The notes below the pieces were generated by a model. That model searched no databases, was not told the origin of the DNA, and saw nothing but the letters and a program-made list of their open reading frames with translations. The translations under genes were made by a program, and so were the position numbers. Below, in pieces: positions 1 through 11,334 of a stretch of 64,000 bases of DNA; position 1 is the stretch's first letter, and each line of letters starts with the position of its first letter. The DNA is from Tamarix chinensis (lineage: Eukaryota; Streptophyta; Magnoliopsida; Caryophyllales; Tamaricaceae). The stretch is taken from positions 58,772,360 through 58,836,359 of the forward strand of contig CM060171.1 of assembly GCA_030549775.1 (NCBI GenBank). Direction: 5' to 3'.

Positions 1-530
1 ATGGTGTGGGTTGTGACTCAAGGTCCTTCTCTAGGAGTGGGTTTTCTACTACCTCACCTTTTTTTATGCGTTTTCTGGTGCTATTCCTTCAATAATATGA
101 GTTGTATCTACATTACCTTTCATTGTAATTTCTAATACATATTACTATCATATGACCAATTTTGTGATAATCATTATAGAAAGTAGGAAGGGATTCATAC
201 TATATCCTATTTTGATATACACCATTATGGAGATGCACATACACCTCATGAGGTAGTGTCTTCTTAACATCAACTTCAACTGACACTTGAGCTACATCAA
301 ACTTTGCACTTATACTAGTAAGCATGTCAGTTTCAAGTGGTTCACTAAATTAGGAACAAAAGGCAGTCCAGGGATTTGCACCCATACAGACACTTTAAAG
401 ATGTCCACTTTCTCTAAAGAGAGTATTGGGGTGACCATAATCACTCTCTCAACTACATAGCATGACCCATTATTGAGGATTCTTTCTTTATCAACTTTCA
501 TACTAAATTGGAAAAATTATCCAACCTATT
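1..530 (-). pseudogene. LINE ORF1 fragment (DUF4283 plus CCHC_4 zinc knuckle)
   Basis: Read on the minus strand, 501-310 contains the DUF4283 pattern of plant LINE ORF1 proteins: a VDKERIL segment, then VWVQIPGLPF. About 300-90 continues in another frame with VSVEVDVKKTLP and YESLPTFYNDYHKIGH, the usual linker and CCHC_4 zinc knuckle. In known families this protein binds LINE RNA. A frame change near position 325 and several stops show it is dead. Both N-terminal zinc-ligand cysteines of the knuckle are replaced by tyrosine. The fragment runs off the left edge, so the element may extend further. It directly abuts gypsy gag material at about 530-600, so one has inserted into or recombined with the other. 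The family call is fairly sure; the boundaries are approximate. Confidence 0.72.
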
Positions 531-559
531 AACCAGGGTAATGTACTTACATGTCACAT

Positions 560-1284
560 TCCATTGCCTTATCACCAAGCCTATAACATAATGGGGAAAT
601 AGTGCACGAACAAACTTTCCAATCATATAATGCAACCATGAGTAGCTTTAGACTTCTCTTGTCTTTCTCTTATTCACTTTAAATTATCATACCAACTTCG
701 AGAAAAATTTTTGAACTTTAGAGTAGCTAATTTGCATTTTCTTTCATCATCATATTATCTAAATTCAAAATAGCATCAATCTCATGCAACCATTCAAAAA
801 ATGACTCCACATTAAAATCACCATAAAATTCAGGAAGGTCAAGTTTAATACCTTGATCTTCATGGTATGCATTTCTTACTTGGAATGTAGGTGGTCTTCT
901 TTGGTTTCTTGAGCCAAAGGAACTCATCTCATCTTCTCCATATTTATGATTATGCATATTGAAATTTCCACATCCACTATTTACATGGTATATAGGCTTC
1001 ATTCTTCCTTCCACACTATCATGTGTGGTTTCCATGCGAACTTGACATGGCTTATGCTTCTCTTGTTCGGCCAATATAGCTTCCACACTTTGTAGTTGAT
1101 GTTGAAGTGTATTTTTATTTTGCAATTGAGCATCCATGCATGTGTTGAGGCTCTTGATGAACTCTACCAAGGCATGCACTTCTTCACTAGCCATAGTGAA
1201 GGTTGACACACAACTCTTCTTGTTGCACACAATAGATTCCACAAAGTGTAGGTGCCGGAATTTTTTTTTCCTGCAACCAAGCAA
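560..1284 (-). pseudogene. Ty3/gypsy gag fragment
   Basis: An open frame from 1284 to 727 on the minus strand has a coiled-coil-like N-terminus rich in Q, E and L. It ends with KLDLPEFYGDFNVESFFEWL, typical of the start of the Retrotrans_gag domain in plant Ty3/gypsy elements (pattern L-P-x-F-x-G then F-x-x-W-L). The domain continues in other frames below 727 with a K-L-A-T-L-K-F segment, S-W-Y-D-N-L and an R-A-L-F-P-H-Y motif, so at least two frameshifts and one stop separate the parts. Gag would form the virus-like particle of the element. No matching LTR, protease or RT was found beside it, so it is an orphan fragment. A likely internal start is the M before ASEEVHAL at about 1192. Confidence 0.75.
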
Positions 1285-4099
1285 TGCACAAACTATTGCT
1301 ACTTCTCAATAAAATTACAATCACTACCTGCAGTCCTTGATTAGGCACAAAGGAGATGATGTAGCCACAAGAACAGCCACTGCACTCAGGTACACAAGAG
1401 ATGGGAGTGGTCTTTTATATATGGCATAAAATTCAGCCACATAAAATCATAAAACGTTGATTTCTTTCTCCAACATATGCACGTCTTCAAATGGGAGATG
1501 CGTGCTGGTTACTTCATAGAAGATGTATAGAAGATACATAGGGAGAGTATAGAGTGGTTCTTGAGAGAAAAATTAGGATAAATGGTTCGAATAGACGAGG
1601 AATCACACATTGGTCTGGTTTAGTCGATGCTGAGATGGCTTCTAGGTCTCGGCCTTCTTGTGTCCTTCCCAGATTGATATGCGAATGGAAAATGAAATAG
1701 GTTGATTAACACTGGATCATGAACAAATAGAGAGTATAATTAAGAAGTAAAGAGGTTCTAGGGATGAACAAGCTCGCAGCACACAAGGCAACACAAAGAA
1801 GTTGTTGCGCCTGGGACTGCAATGTTGGTCGATATTTTATGCGAATGGCTAGGGAAAATGCAATAAGATCCTTGCAAGATTGCAAGAACTTCGAGCAAGA
1901 ACTTCAAGAAAAATTCAAGAAGATAATAAAGAAGCAATAATTCAAGGGAAAGGTCTAGTTATCGTGGATTTCTTGATGCAAGAACACACATGTGATAATC
2001 TGGTCTGCAAGGAGAGGATTTGTGCGACAGCTTCAATCAATCCAAGCTTTGACACAAAAAAATATGTGTTTATCAAAGTAGAGAAAGGTTGGATAGAAGA
2101 ATGATCTGTTGAAGATGTCACCCACAAAATTACGCAAAAGAAATGAAATCTTAAGATGGATTATAATCGAAGAAAACAGGTTGCAAAGAGAGGTAGGTTC
2201 GACTAGTTTGAATCAGGTTTCAAAAATGTTGAAGCTTGAGTTCAATGGAGGAAGTTAATGTCCTGGAATTTCCTTGCTCAATGACGACTCCAATTGAGAG
2301 AGATAGACTCAAGCTAGCTGTGCTCAAATTTGTATTCAAATTCTGTATATTCATCTTATGATTTCATGCGCACAAGTGAGTGTATATATAAGAAAGTTCC
2401 AACCGGTTGAACAAGCTAAATCAGCCAGTCATTAACCTTAACTCAAGCCCATATAACACTTAATCCTAATCATAATATCATTGGCTAAATGATACTCAGG
2501 ATTAATATTACAAAGCTATACAATTAACTATGATACATATATGAAATTATATCAAACCCTAACTTACATAAAATACACTTAGGGTTAGTGTTTACAACAA
2601 GTTAATACAACTAATGAGAATCATCCCCATATCTTCTTGTTGTAAAGTATCATCCCATGTATGCCATATTCTTGCATTCTTTGAATACTTGTACACATTA
2701 AAGTGTATTAACATCTTCTTCTTGCAAATATGTGACATACCTACAAGAATAACTTGAATGGTTTTCAATACCAAGCATATACAAATTATCAAGAATATTT
2801 AACATGATAGGCTCCAACATTAAGAAAGCTAATTCTTCCTTACCTTGAGAATTAAGATGAACATGACAATTATTAGATTCATTAGATGCTCCTACGTCAA
2901 TTAGATTATCCTTTTGGTGATTTCGTTCTATGAACTCTATAGTTAAACGTATTAGCCGTTGAGTAATTTTTAGGATGAGTGACCCTCTTAAGAAGTTTTA
3001 GAAAATTTTCTTATCTATGGAGTCAGTTGATCAGTCCAAAACACCTCCAGGGTAGCCCTTGAGTGAGTGTTACAACATTATATTAATGCACACACACACA
3101 TATACTATTTATAAATGTCAATACATCATAGTGTTCATAAGTTAATTTCCCTTTGAAAAAAATACTGAATAGAAGCTAAATCTCCTTAAGATGCAACTGA
3201 TTGTATGGTGCAAGATACATCTAGAAGTTCGTAATCACTGAGAGGATAGGATATTCATTAATAAAATGTAGCATGAATGTTGGATTAATGAAAAACTTAT
3301 TCATAACAAAAAACTATAGAGATAAAATACAGACTATGTAATCACTGATGCGAGTATGAATGATCACCCATGTAAATAGAGATAATTATCAGAATAAAAA
3401 TAAATACTCGTTCATTCCATACGTAAAATATAATCACTTTTCTAGATAAGATAATTAAAATCCAATGTACTTTGCCTATATATTAGGTTTATCATACATG
3501 AACCGGGCCACACTAGCGACTAATGAGGTAATAACTAGTTCCCTTTGGTTCTTAACTGTGGCATGTGGGCAAAGTAATTGGGCAATCCACATCTATGTTG
3601 AGTGGAAAGTCATTTTCCATTAGTTTACTTTCACAAAAACAACACACAAGGCCTATATGCTATTGTAAACTAAAATTGAAGCCTTAACTTTCTTCACACA
3701 CCCAATTTACTAAACACATACCCAAATACCCTAAAAAAATTTCTCCATTCCATTTTACCCTTCTCACTTCCCTACCCTTCCTATCTCTATATCAAATTTT
3801 CTCTTTTCCCTCATCTCAAATCAGTACACTCAAACACTCAATTCTTCTCAAATCCTCCATTAATTCAAGAAATCATATTTTAATCAACAATCGAAGACAT
3901 GCTACATCTAAACGTATGCAAGAATTGGTCTTTTTTGTTGTTAAAATTTTTTTATTTTTGAAGTAGCTAAAAATACAATATTTGGTTATTGTATTTTGGC
4001 ATGTTAGTTGTTATTTGAATCAAATTAGTATTTGTATGCATATATTGAACTTAGCTTAGTAGATTTGTAGTAATTTTTGGTTAAAATCTAAGCTTCAAA
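1285..4099. other. Unassigned AT-rich DNA
   Basis: No supportable gene. The short open frames at 1880-2104 and 2592-2792 resemble no family I recognise and have no convincing composition. There is a short CA/TA dinucleotide run near 3090-3105. Parts of 2,200-2,900 have the look of an old LTR or leader, but I found no terminal repeats or duplicated flanks that would prove it. Confidence 0.4.
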
Positions 4100-4325
4100 T
4101 GATCTCTATAGAGGTTGGGGCAAAATAGTGATTGCGAGGGGTGGTTCACCTTGTAGTTAGAACTACCAACGGGTAGCTTACTCATGAGCCTCCTCTCCAA
4201 CTAGACAAATCACCCATGAAAATGGTCTCAAGGTGAGTAATTCACCTATCACATTCCTCCGATAGTGGGTAGTTCACCCGTTAGCCTCCTCCTCCTCCAC
4301 TAGGTAGTTCACCCATCACTCTTTT
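4100..4325. repeat. Degenerate tandem repeat of a GGGTAGTTCACCC-like motif
   Basis: A short motif close to GGGTAGTTCACCC recurs at irregular spacing (for example near 4140, 4235, 4265 and 4300), mixed with CTCCTCCTCC stretches. It lies immediately left of the telomere-like array. A related motif (GGTGAGTTG, GGGTGACTCCACCC) appears at 41,250-41,335, beyond the MULE relic. No coding function is visible. Confidence 0.45.
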
Positions 4326-4329
4326 CCCT

Positions 4330-4518
4330 AAACGAGTGACACCCCCCATGGAGACCCTAAAACTTAAAACCCTCTAACCATCTAACCCTAACCATAAACC
4401 CTAAGCCTAAACCTAAAGCCCATAAACCCTAAACCCTTAACCTTAAACCCTTAACCCCTAATTATAAACCCTAAAGCTAAAACCTAAACCCCTAACCACA
4501 AACTCCAAACCCTAAGCC
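4330..4518. repeat. Degenerate telomere-like array, left half
   Basis: Variants of CCCTAAA (AACCCTAA, AAACCCTTAA, AACCCCTAA) recur throughout this stretch, but few are exact. It is an interstitial, decayed telomere-like repeat rather than a chromosome end. The array stops exactly where the left LTR of E0 begins and resumes at 10,089, so it was one array split by E0. Confidence 0.8.
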
Positions 4519-5352
4519 TGATATGGATATTCTACCACTCATTTAGAATCATATAAAATTAAAATAAAAAGATGGATTTGAACAGGATTTTTTTAATAGA
4601 ATGTATAACACAAACAAATTTAGAAGGGGATATAGATGAAGGAACTCAAAAATAAAATCTTCAAACTAGGGAATTAATTATATGAAGAACACACAAAGAA
4701 TATTCAAATGATTCATACCAAAAGAAGGTCAGGCAAAGACTCTTTAAATTGCTTAACAACTTCAAACACGCAAGATATTTGAAATGGGTTAGAGCTCTTA
4801 TTCATTATCAAATCAAATTTACATACCTCATATGGTCTAATTTATGCCCTATATATAGGCATATAATCCACACCACAATCTTAACAACCCTAAGTTACAA
4901 AATTCATAGGTCATATTAGGACCGCTTGTAATAACTACCAAATCCTCCTAATTACAACCAATAACCATGCAACAACTTACCACATATCATAGTAAGCTAA
5001 TGACTCTTTAATTCTTTCTAATTACGCCTGCAATTGAATAAAATAACATTCCATACATAAAATGACATAAAACCCAAATTTAGCATCCCTAGAGTTTTAG
5101 CTCAAGTTGCCATATGTCATGGTTGAATGTGACCCTCCTTGTGGCCACATAGTAATGCTTGACATCTCATCATCATTAGCACATCCTTAAGGATTTGGTT
5201 GGCTCTTTCCATTAAAAAAAAACTCCTTATTTCATGTTAAAACATCAAGAAAGTGTTGTAAATGGAAGAAACACCTTAAATAATCTCAAGTTCATAATTA
5301 AGGAAATCCAAGAAACATTTATGGATGGTAGAAATAGGATGATCTTGCATCA
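4519..5352 (-). repeat. E0 LTR, left copy (3' LTR of the element)
   Basis: It is 834 bp long and begins TGATATGG. It aligns through its whole length with 9138-10088, including the shared phrases AATTTAGAAGGGGATAT and CTAGGGAATTAAT. Many substitutions between the copies indicate age. It abuts the telomere-like array. Confidence 0.85.
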
Positions 5353-5370
5353 CACTCCCACTCTTGAAAA
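5353..5370 (-). other. E0 polypurine tract
   Basis: Read on the minus strand, the bases just before the left LTR are AAGAGTGGGAGTG. This is a typical plant gypsy polypurine tract, the plus-strand primer site for reverse transcription. Its place next to the LTR supports minus orientation for E0. Confidence 0.7.
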
Positions 5371-5877
5371 TAATTTTTTGTCAAATTTAGATTCTTGAGG
5401 ATGTATAACAAACATATAAGCATGTAATCTTCAAGTTACTTTCCATATTTGAATTCCTTATATTTTCACCATTATGGAACTCATCATTGAAAATTTCCAA
5501 CATCTTTACATACTCTCCATAAGATTACTAGTTATAATTATTACTGTCCAAGGTAAAAATTAAATTGAAACTTCATGTAACATTCTTTAATTTTTCAATG
5601 CAACATGGAACAAATCACCTTAACTTGATTCAAGCCACATGATCTATATTTGTGATTAACATATTTTGAATGGATCAACACCATCAATTCTTAAATTATC
5701 GATACACCTCATGTACACCTCATCCTTAATCTTCAAGCTTTCCAACCAGGTATTATAGGGATGTGAAAAATTTTCATATAATGTATCTTCATGATGATAC
5801 ATTCAAACCTTCATTATTTCCATGGCTTGTACTTACATTTGAACTATTCCCATTATAATCTTCATGATTATTCAAAC

Positions 5878-6290
5878 TTACATTATCATCATACATGACT
5901 TGCTTCTCTTCACCTTCATCACATTTTCCTCCTTCTTTTTATGTGTTTGTGATGAATTTAATTTATAACTCATGTTTTTCATGTACACAACATATTGGTT
6001 TACATCATGAATATAAGTTCCCTTTCTCTCAACTTGCCATGGTTTCCCCAAAAAACTGCCATATGCTTCAATGGGCACTACATCATATAATAATTCATCT
6101 ACATACTCTCTAATGTTAAAAGAAACTACGGCTTGTTGAGTTACCTTGAAGTTGAAGTATTCACTTTTTGCTTCATTTTTCCTGAAAGTTAAGTGTGGTT
6201 GTAGATGATCAATCATTGCTAACCCAAGTGTCTTCACCATTCTTCCATTAACAAGGTTTAAGCATGCATCTTTATAAACAATAATCCTAG
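5878..6290 (-). pseudogene. E0 retropepsin-like aspartic protease remnant
   Basis: The minus-strand frame 6240-5878 reads MVKTLGL, then a degenerate middle, then DVVPIEAYGSFLGKPWQ. This is the distal half of the plant gypsy gag-linked aspartic protease, whose usual end motif is DVVPM-A-x-x-L-L-G-R-P-W-Q. Upstream, to about 6290, the active-site region is readable in the same direction but degraded: the position of the catalytic aspartate in the family DGGS motif reads tyrosine (I-V-Y-K-D-A-C). The protein would process Gag and Pol. The frame then runs into low-complexity K/E-rich sequence and stops. No RT follows before the 3' LTR at 5352, so the element is deleted for pol. Confidence 0.75.
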
Positions 6291-6499
6291 TAATGAGTCA
6301 TTTCACTCTTCCATGGATCATGAAATTGATTTCCCCATTTTGAAACCTTCAGCATGTCTATAGTAGGTTGATGCATTTCTTGACTTATGTCAAAAGCTTT
6401 TCAATAATTTTTAATGATTCTATAATTTTTGTGTTATGTTCTAATTTAAACAACACTAAACTCGAATGTGTTTTGCTTTGAAAGAATCTCATATTTGTC

Positions 6500-8707
6500 T
6501 ATTTTTATTGTGATTTATTAGGCAATGGGAACCTTGCTTCAGGGGTCACCTCTGAGGAGGTTTTTCTATAGGGTCCAACCTTGGTTGTGGATCATCAGCA
6601 ATAATTGCTCAGGCCTATTTCTCTACAGGAAGTCAAAGAAGCCCTATGGTCTATAGGATAATACAAAGCTCCTGGCCCTGATGGTATCACTACTGGTTTT
6701 TTTTAAGGCCTCTTGGACAGTGCTGGGAGAGGATTTATGGTTGTTGCTGAGGAAGATTTTTCAGACTGCTTCTGTCCCTCCTTATTTGGGACAAATGAAG
6801 TTGGTGCTCATTCCTAAATCTGAGGATGCTTATGGGGTTGCTGATTTTAGAACAATTGCTTGCTGCAATGTGGAGTATAAGGTTTTTGCAAAAATTTAAG
6901 TTAGTAGATTGCAAAAAGTCTTGCCAGATCTTATACATGCCTCCCGGGCTAGTTTTGTTAAAGGGAGAAGCATCGGAGATAATGTGTTATTAGCCCATGA
7001 GTTACTACATATGTATAATAGGAAACATGCATCTCTAAGATGCATGATCAAGGTGGATATGAGGAAGGCATATGATTCGGTTAATTGGAAATTTTTAGAG
7101 AATGTGTTGCTTGGTCCGCACTTCCCTCCTCATATAGTAAAGCTGCTAATGGCCTGTGTTTCCTATGTTTCTTATTCTTTATGCATCAATAATGTTATAT
7201 AGGATCCTTTCAAGGGAAAAAATTGTCTAAGGCAAGGAGACCCCTTATCTCCTTATTTTTTTGTCATTGCTATGGAGTACCTAAGTAGGATGTTTCAGTC
7301 TTTATGAAGGAAGATTTCCAGGGACATCTTAAATGCAAGAGATTGAAACTGATTAACCTAGCTTTTGTAAATGATCTATTGGTTTTTTGTAAAGCTGATT
7401 TGGCTTTAGTGATGGATATAAAAGGCATTTTTTTGGAGTTCTCTGTTACTTCAAGGCTTCATATTAGTCCTAAGAAGAGTTCTATTTTTGTTGGAGGTAT
7501 TGCTCAGGAATTGAAGGGGTATATTCTTTCTCAGCTGCAGTTCTAGGAGGGGAGGATTCCTTTCATATATCTAGGGGTGCCATTAGATACTTCTAAATTA
7601 AAATTTGTTGATATGATGCTTTTGGTTCATTAAATTATAGGAAGGCTTCATCACTGGGCTAACAAGTTGTTATCTTATGCAGGCGGGCTTCAATTGTTGA
7701 AATCAGTCATTTTTGGAATTGCTAGTTATTGCAGTCAATTATTTTTGCTGCCCAAAAAGATTTTCCACCAGGTGGTGGGTTTATGTAGGGCTTTTATTTG
7801 GTCAGGGAAGGTTGCTCCAACTAAGAGATCATTATTGGCCTGGAGGGTGGTTTGTTTACCTAAAAAGGAGGGGGTTTGGGTATTATGGAATTGTTTGCCT
7901 AGAATGTAGTAGCTGTAGGGAAACACTTATGGCATTTATGTCAGGAGAAGGATGATTTATGAATCAAATTGGTTCATTCCTATTTCATTAAAAGAAAATT
8001 GGTAGAATCTTGTCAGCTCTCCAGTACAGCTTCTTGGCTGATGAAGAGTATTTTTGGATTAATACCTCGTCTGCTCCCAATTTTCCAACATTGGCAGCTG
8101 GACCATCACTATCAGATTTCAGAGGTGTATGATAGCATTAGATACTCAGCTCCTAAAGTGGGGTGGTGGAAATCTATTTGGTGCAGCCCAGCAGCCCCAA
8201 AACACAAGTTCATCTTCTAGCTGGCTGCACACTCCAGGCTTCCTACAAAGGATAACATAGTAAAGTTTGTTCCCTCCATTAACCTTTAGTGCAACTTCTG
8301 TTTCCAAGAGGAGAGAACTAATAATTTGTTCTGTCATTGTCTAGTGCTAAAATAGATGTGGGTTGCCATTAGCAAGGCTTGCAGGGAAAGGAGGAGGCAT
8401 AGATCATGCCAGGATTTGCTGAGATCTATTTCCAAAGTAAGGGGTAGAGGTATAACTAAGGCTCAATTTAATTGTGGTTTTTATGCTGTTACTTTTTATG
8501 AAATTTGGAAAGCTAGGAATGCTAGAATTTTCTCAAATATTGATTGGGATTTGAAAAGGGTAGTTTTATGTATCTCTTGGGTTATGTCTTCTATATGTAA
8601 TCATTCTGGTAAGGGTGACAAGTTTAGTGGTTTTTTGGGTCAAGTAGATCAATTCTACAAGTTGATCTGTAATTATTTTTGATGATATAAATTTTCATTA
8701 AAAAAAA
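6500..8707 (+). mobile_element. 5'-truncated LINE (RT and zf-RVT) inserted in E0
   Basis: The plus strand carries most of a plant LINE ORF2 from the middle of the RT onward, broken by stops and frameshifts. Landmarks in order are YKAPGPDG (about 6660), FRTIACCN (about 6850), SFVKGRSIGDNVLLAHEL, KVDMRKAYDSVNW (about 7050), LRQGDPLSPYFF (about 7230), FVNDLLVF (about 7365, the degraded FADD catalytic box), YLGVPL (about 7570), and a zf-RVT domain with WWKSIWCSPAAPKHKFIFW (about 8165-8220). The 3' end is a short A-run at 8699-8707 after AAATTTTCATT, usual for plant LINEs. The endonuclease and ORF1 are missing, as expected for 5' truncation. The exact 5' junction (about 6440-6520) and the TSD could not be fixed. 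Confidence 0.87.
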
Positions 8708-9122
8708 CTCTCATCTTTTGTATTTTGTCTGTTTAGCTCTCCTTCTTACATTGGAATGAATACCATAAAAAATAATATTGGTTTCATGGCTCATGGCTCA
8801 CATATGACATTGATATTCAAAGGGTGGATGAGTTTCTTCAACTTCAATCGATTCTTGGTGAACTTCAATTGAATCTTTATTGAATTATTATTGAATATGT
8901 ACTAAGGACATGAATAACTTTAACTTGTGACTTTCAAGATGGCCAATGGACTCAGCATGGAATAATCTTTGATGAGTTATTACTTGAATAGAAAATAACA
9001 AAAGGGGGAAAATTATAAAAGTTATATGACAAATTTACACCAATCCAAAAATGAATGAGAGATGAGAGGAAGAATGGAAAAAAATGAAGATCATGATTAC
9101 CTTAAGAAAGGACATTCATAAA
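8708..9122. other. E0 leader/gag region, unreadable
   Basis: AT-rich sequence between the LINE poly(A) and the E0 primer-binding site. By position it should be the 5' untranslated leader and the start of gag of E0 (minus strand). I could not read a gag domain in any frame. Confidence 0.4.
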
Positions 9123-9134
9123 GCTTTGATAATA
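9123..9134 (-). other. E0 primer-binding site (degenerate, initiator-Met tRNA type)
   Basis: The minus strand reads TATTATCAAAGC, three bases inside the LTR end. The usual plant site complementary to initiator-methionine tRNA is TGGTATCAGAGC, so it differs at three positions, in the style of decayed copies. The same three-base spacing is seen in the better-preserved element of intron 4. Confidence 0.65.
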
Positions 9135-9137
9135 CTT

Positions 9138-10088
9138 TAATATGGATTTTATACCACTCATTCAAACTCATATGAAATAATAATAAAAATATGGATTCAA
9201 ATAGAATGAATAAAAAAAAGGAATTTAGAAGGGGATATGGATGAAGGAACTCACAAAGAAAACCTCCAAACTAGGGAATTAATCATATGAAGAAGACACG
9301 AATAATCTTTAAATGATTCAAACCAAAAGAAGAACATACAAAGAATTTTCAAATTGTGTAACAACTTCAAACTCACAAGATATTTGAAATTTGGAGAAAA
9401 CACTCACATAAAGCTCTTATTCATCATCAACATAAATCTACACACCACGTATGGTTGAATTTATTCCCTATATATAGGCATATAATCTACACCACAATCT
9501 TAGTAGCCCTTAGTTACAAAACTTTTAGTTCATATTAGGACTACTTGTAATAAATACCAAATAACCATAATTACAACTAATGACCATGCAACAACTTATC
9601 ACATGTCACAACTAACTAATGAATCTTTGATTCCTACTAATTATCTATATAATTAAGCTCAGAATGCCATTAGGTAACTAATTATAATCAAATACTAGGG
9701 TTACATAAAATGATTAAAACTCTAATTTAGCATCCCCTAGGGTTTTGACTCAAGTTACCACTTGCCATGGCTAACTTCGACCCTTCTTTTGACCACATAA
9801 TCATGATTGATACATCACCATCATTAGCACATCCTTGAGGATCCATTTATCTTTTTCCATTGTAAAAAAAACTCCTTATTTGTGTCAAAACTTCAAGAAA
9901 GTGTTGTAAGTGAAAGAAAAACCTACAAGAATTCAAGAACATAATTAGAAAAATCCAAGAAATATTTTTGGATGGTAAATCAAGGATGCTTTTTTAAATG
10001 GAAGAAACACCTATAAGAATCTCAAGAACATAATTAAGCATATCTAATAAATGTTTTTGTATGGTAAAATAAGGACGTTCTTGCAACA
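9138..10088 (-). repeat. E0 LTR, right copy (5' LTR of the element)
   Basis: It is 951 bp, about 117 bp longer than its partner. The extra length is a local duplication: the stretch at about 9870-9990 (protein-free, with GGAAGAAACACC-like and CAAGAACATAATTA phrases) is repeated at about 9995-10080. It ends TTGCAACA against the telomere-like array. Confidence 0.85.
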
Positions 10089-10225
10089 AAACCCCAAACC
10101 CTAAACTTTAAAACCCAAAACCCCAAACCCTAAACTCTAAAACCCAAACACCAAACCTGTATACCATAAACCCCAAATCCTAAGCCCCAAACCCTAAAAA
10201 CCTAAGCCCCAAACCCTAAACCATC
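10089..10225. repeat. Degenerate telomere-like array, right half
   Basis: AAACCCTAAA, AACCCCAAACC and CCCTAAACC variants continue the array interrupted at 4518. Most copies are CCCCAAACCCTAAA-like two-unit patterns. Confidence 0.8.
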
Positions 10226-10277
10226 ACTGAGCTAATACATGATGTTTATTAATGATATGTTTTATTATAATTAGCAG

Positions 10278-10541
10278 ATGACTGGTAGAGGATCCAGAGG
10301 TAAGGATCTAAGGCAGGTTACTCTTGCTACAACTAGATTGGCAAAGAGGACAGTTACTGCCAATACCCAAGCACGAGTTGCAATAGAGTGTGGAAAATCT
10401 CCCTATATTGTAAGTACACATCTTGTGTTTTTTGAGGAGGAGTATGATGTTCCAAGAAAGGGATTTTTTTTGGCACTAAAATATATGACCACACAGCAAG
10501 ATCTATTTTGTTGTTGGCATCAAATGCCATTTGGTGATTGA
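10278..10541 (+). CDS. Hypothetical 87-residue open frame
   Basis: It starts MTGRGSRGKDLR just after TTATAATTAGCAG, which could equally be a splice acceptor, making this an exon rather than a whole gene. The first 50 residues are basic and hydrophilic; the rest has no motif I recognise. It lies between the telomere-like array and E1, in DNA that, once E1 is removed, is continuous with the MULE transposase relic at 38,985-40,900, but on the opposite strand. It may be a captured or ancillary MULE-associated exon, or chance. No ribosome or promoter context can be judged. Low confidence that it is expressed. Confidence 0.25.
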   Translation: MTGRGSRGKDLRQVTLATTRLAKRTVTANTQARVAIECGKSPYIVSTHLVFFEEEYDVPRKGFFLALKYMTTQQDLFCCWHQMPFGD

Positions 10542-11334
10542 CTGGACTTACTAGTAGGGGTTGAAAAAATTAGGATCTTCTAACTAGTTTTAAAAGTCAT
10601 GTGGCATGCACCACATAGAATGACACTGAGGTAATTTTTTTATTATAAAAATTGATTTCTAATTTTTACCCTACAATTCATTATTATAATATTTTTTTAC
10701 CCTATATTTTGATTTTAAACTTGCAATAAGATTATTATAATTTTGTTATTAGAGTAATTTGTTTGTATGCTAATTTTAAATTCTTAATACATTAATTAAA
10801 AATCATTAACCCAAGCCTAAAATTTGGTTGAAACCTATGATCATTGCTCAAAAAGTACATAATGTTCTTCATCAAAATACTTAAGCGAATGCAATAAACC
10901 AAAGTATATAAAGTTCTACAGCAATATACTTAAGGGATTGTAATAAACCAAAGTAAACAAAGTTCTTCACTAAACTCGTTATGTTACACACAAATCATCA
11001 ATTTATGTCTCCACCTTTTTTGGCATCCATACCTAGTGGATTTCGATACAGGTGAATGGAATCAAAATATGGTTCATCCCATCCATATACGCTTAAGTAG
11101 CATGTCTATACCACTATTTAGATAAATATGGTAATATTGTGTTTTCCTCAAGGTTAACTATGAGAATATAAAGTATCATAAAATGAGTATTAGACATAGA
11201 TACTATAATGAAAATTATATAAAAAATTAATACGAGGAAAATACATACCTAGGTGTAATGTGGAAAATTCTTGATACTCAAGATGGTAATGATTTGATCA
11301 GGTTGTTGGTCATTAGGTGGAGCTTTATACGGTA
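10542..11334. other. AT-rich flank left of E1
   Basis: No gene recognised. Removal of E1 would join its right end (GGTA at 11,331-11,334) to the MULE-containing DNA at 38,985, so it is likely the distal part of the same old element or of intergenic DNA. Confidence 0.4.

Larger units (their letters stand above)
4519..10088 (-). mobile_element. E0: internally deleted Ty3/gypsy element with a nested LINE
   Basis: Two direct repeats bound this element: 4519-5352 and 9138-10088. Both share an ATATGGAT...TACCACTCATT start region and end in TTGCA(T/A)CA. The flanking five bases are AAGCC on the left and AAACC on the right, a TSD with one transition. Orientation is minus: a degenerate initiator-Met primer-binding site lies three bases inside the right LTR, and a purine-rich tract (read on minus) abuts the left LTR. 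Of the coding region, only protease is recognisable; RT, RNase H and integrase are missing. A plus-strand LINE (about 6500-8707) occupies much of the interior. E0 is dead and probably old. Its insertion point is inside the telomere-like array. Confidence 0.85.

Noticed and set aside
1880..2104. Plus-strand 74-residue frame as a gene
   Set aside because: No motif, an overlapping open frame on the opposite strand, and no splice or promoter context.
4330..4518. True telomere or chromosome end
   Set aside because: Units are highly degenerate, and the array continues on the other side of E0, followed by ordinary interspersed DNA.
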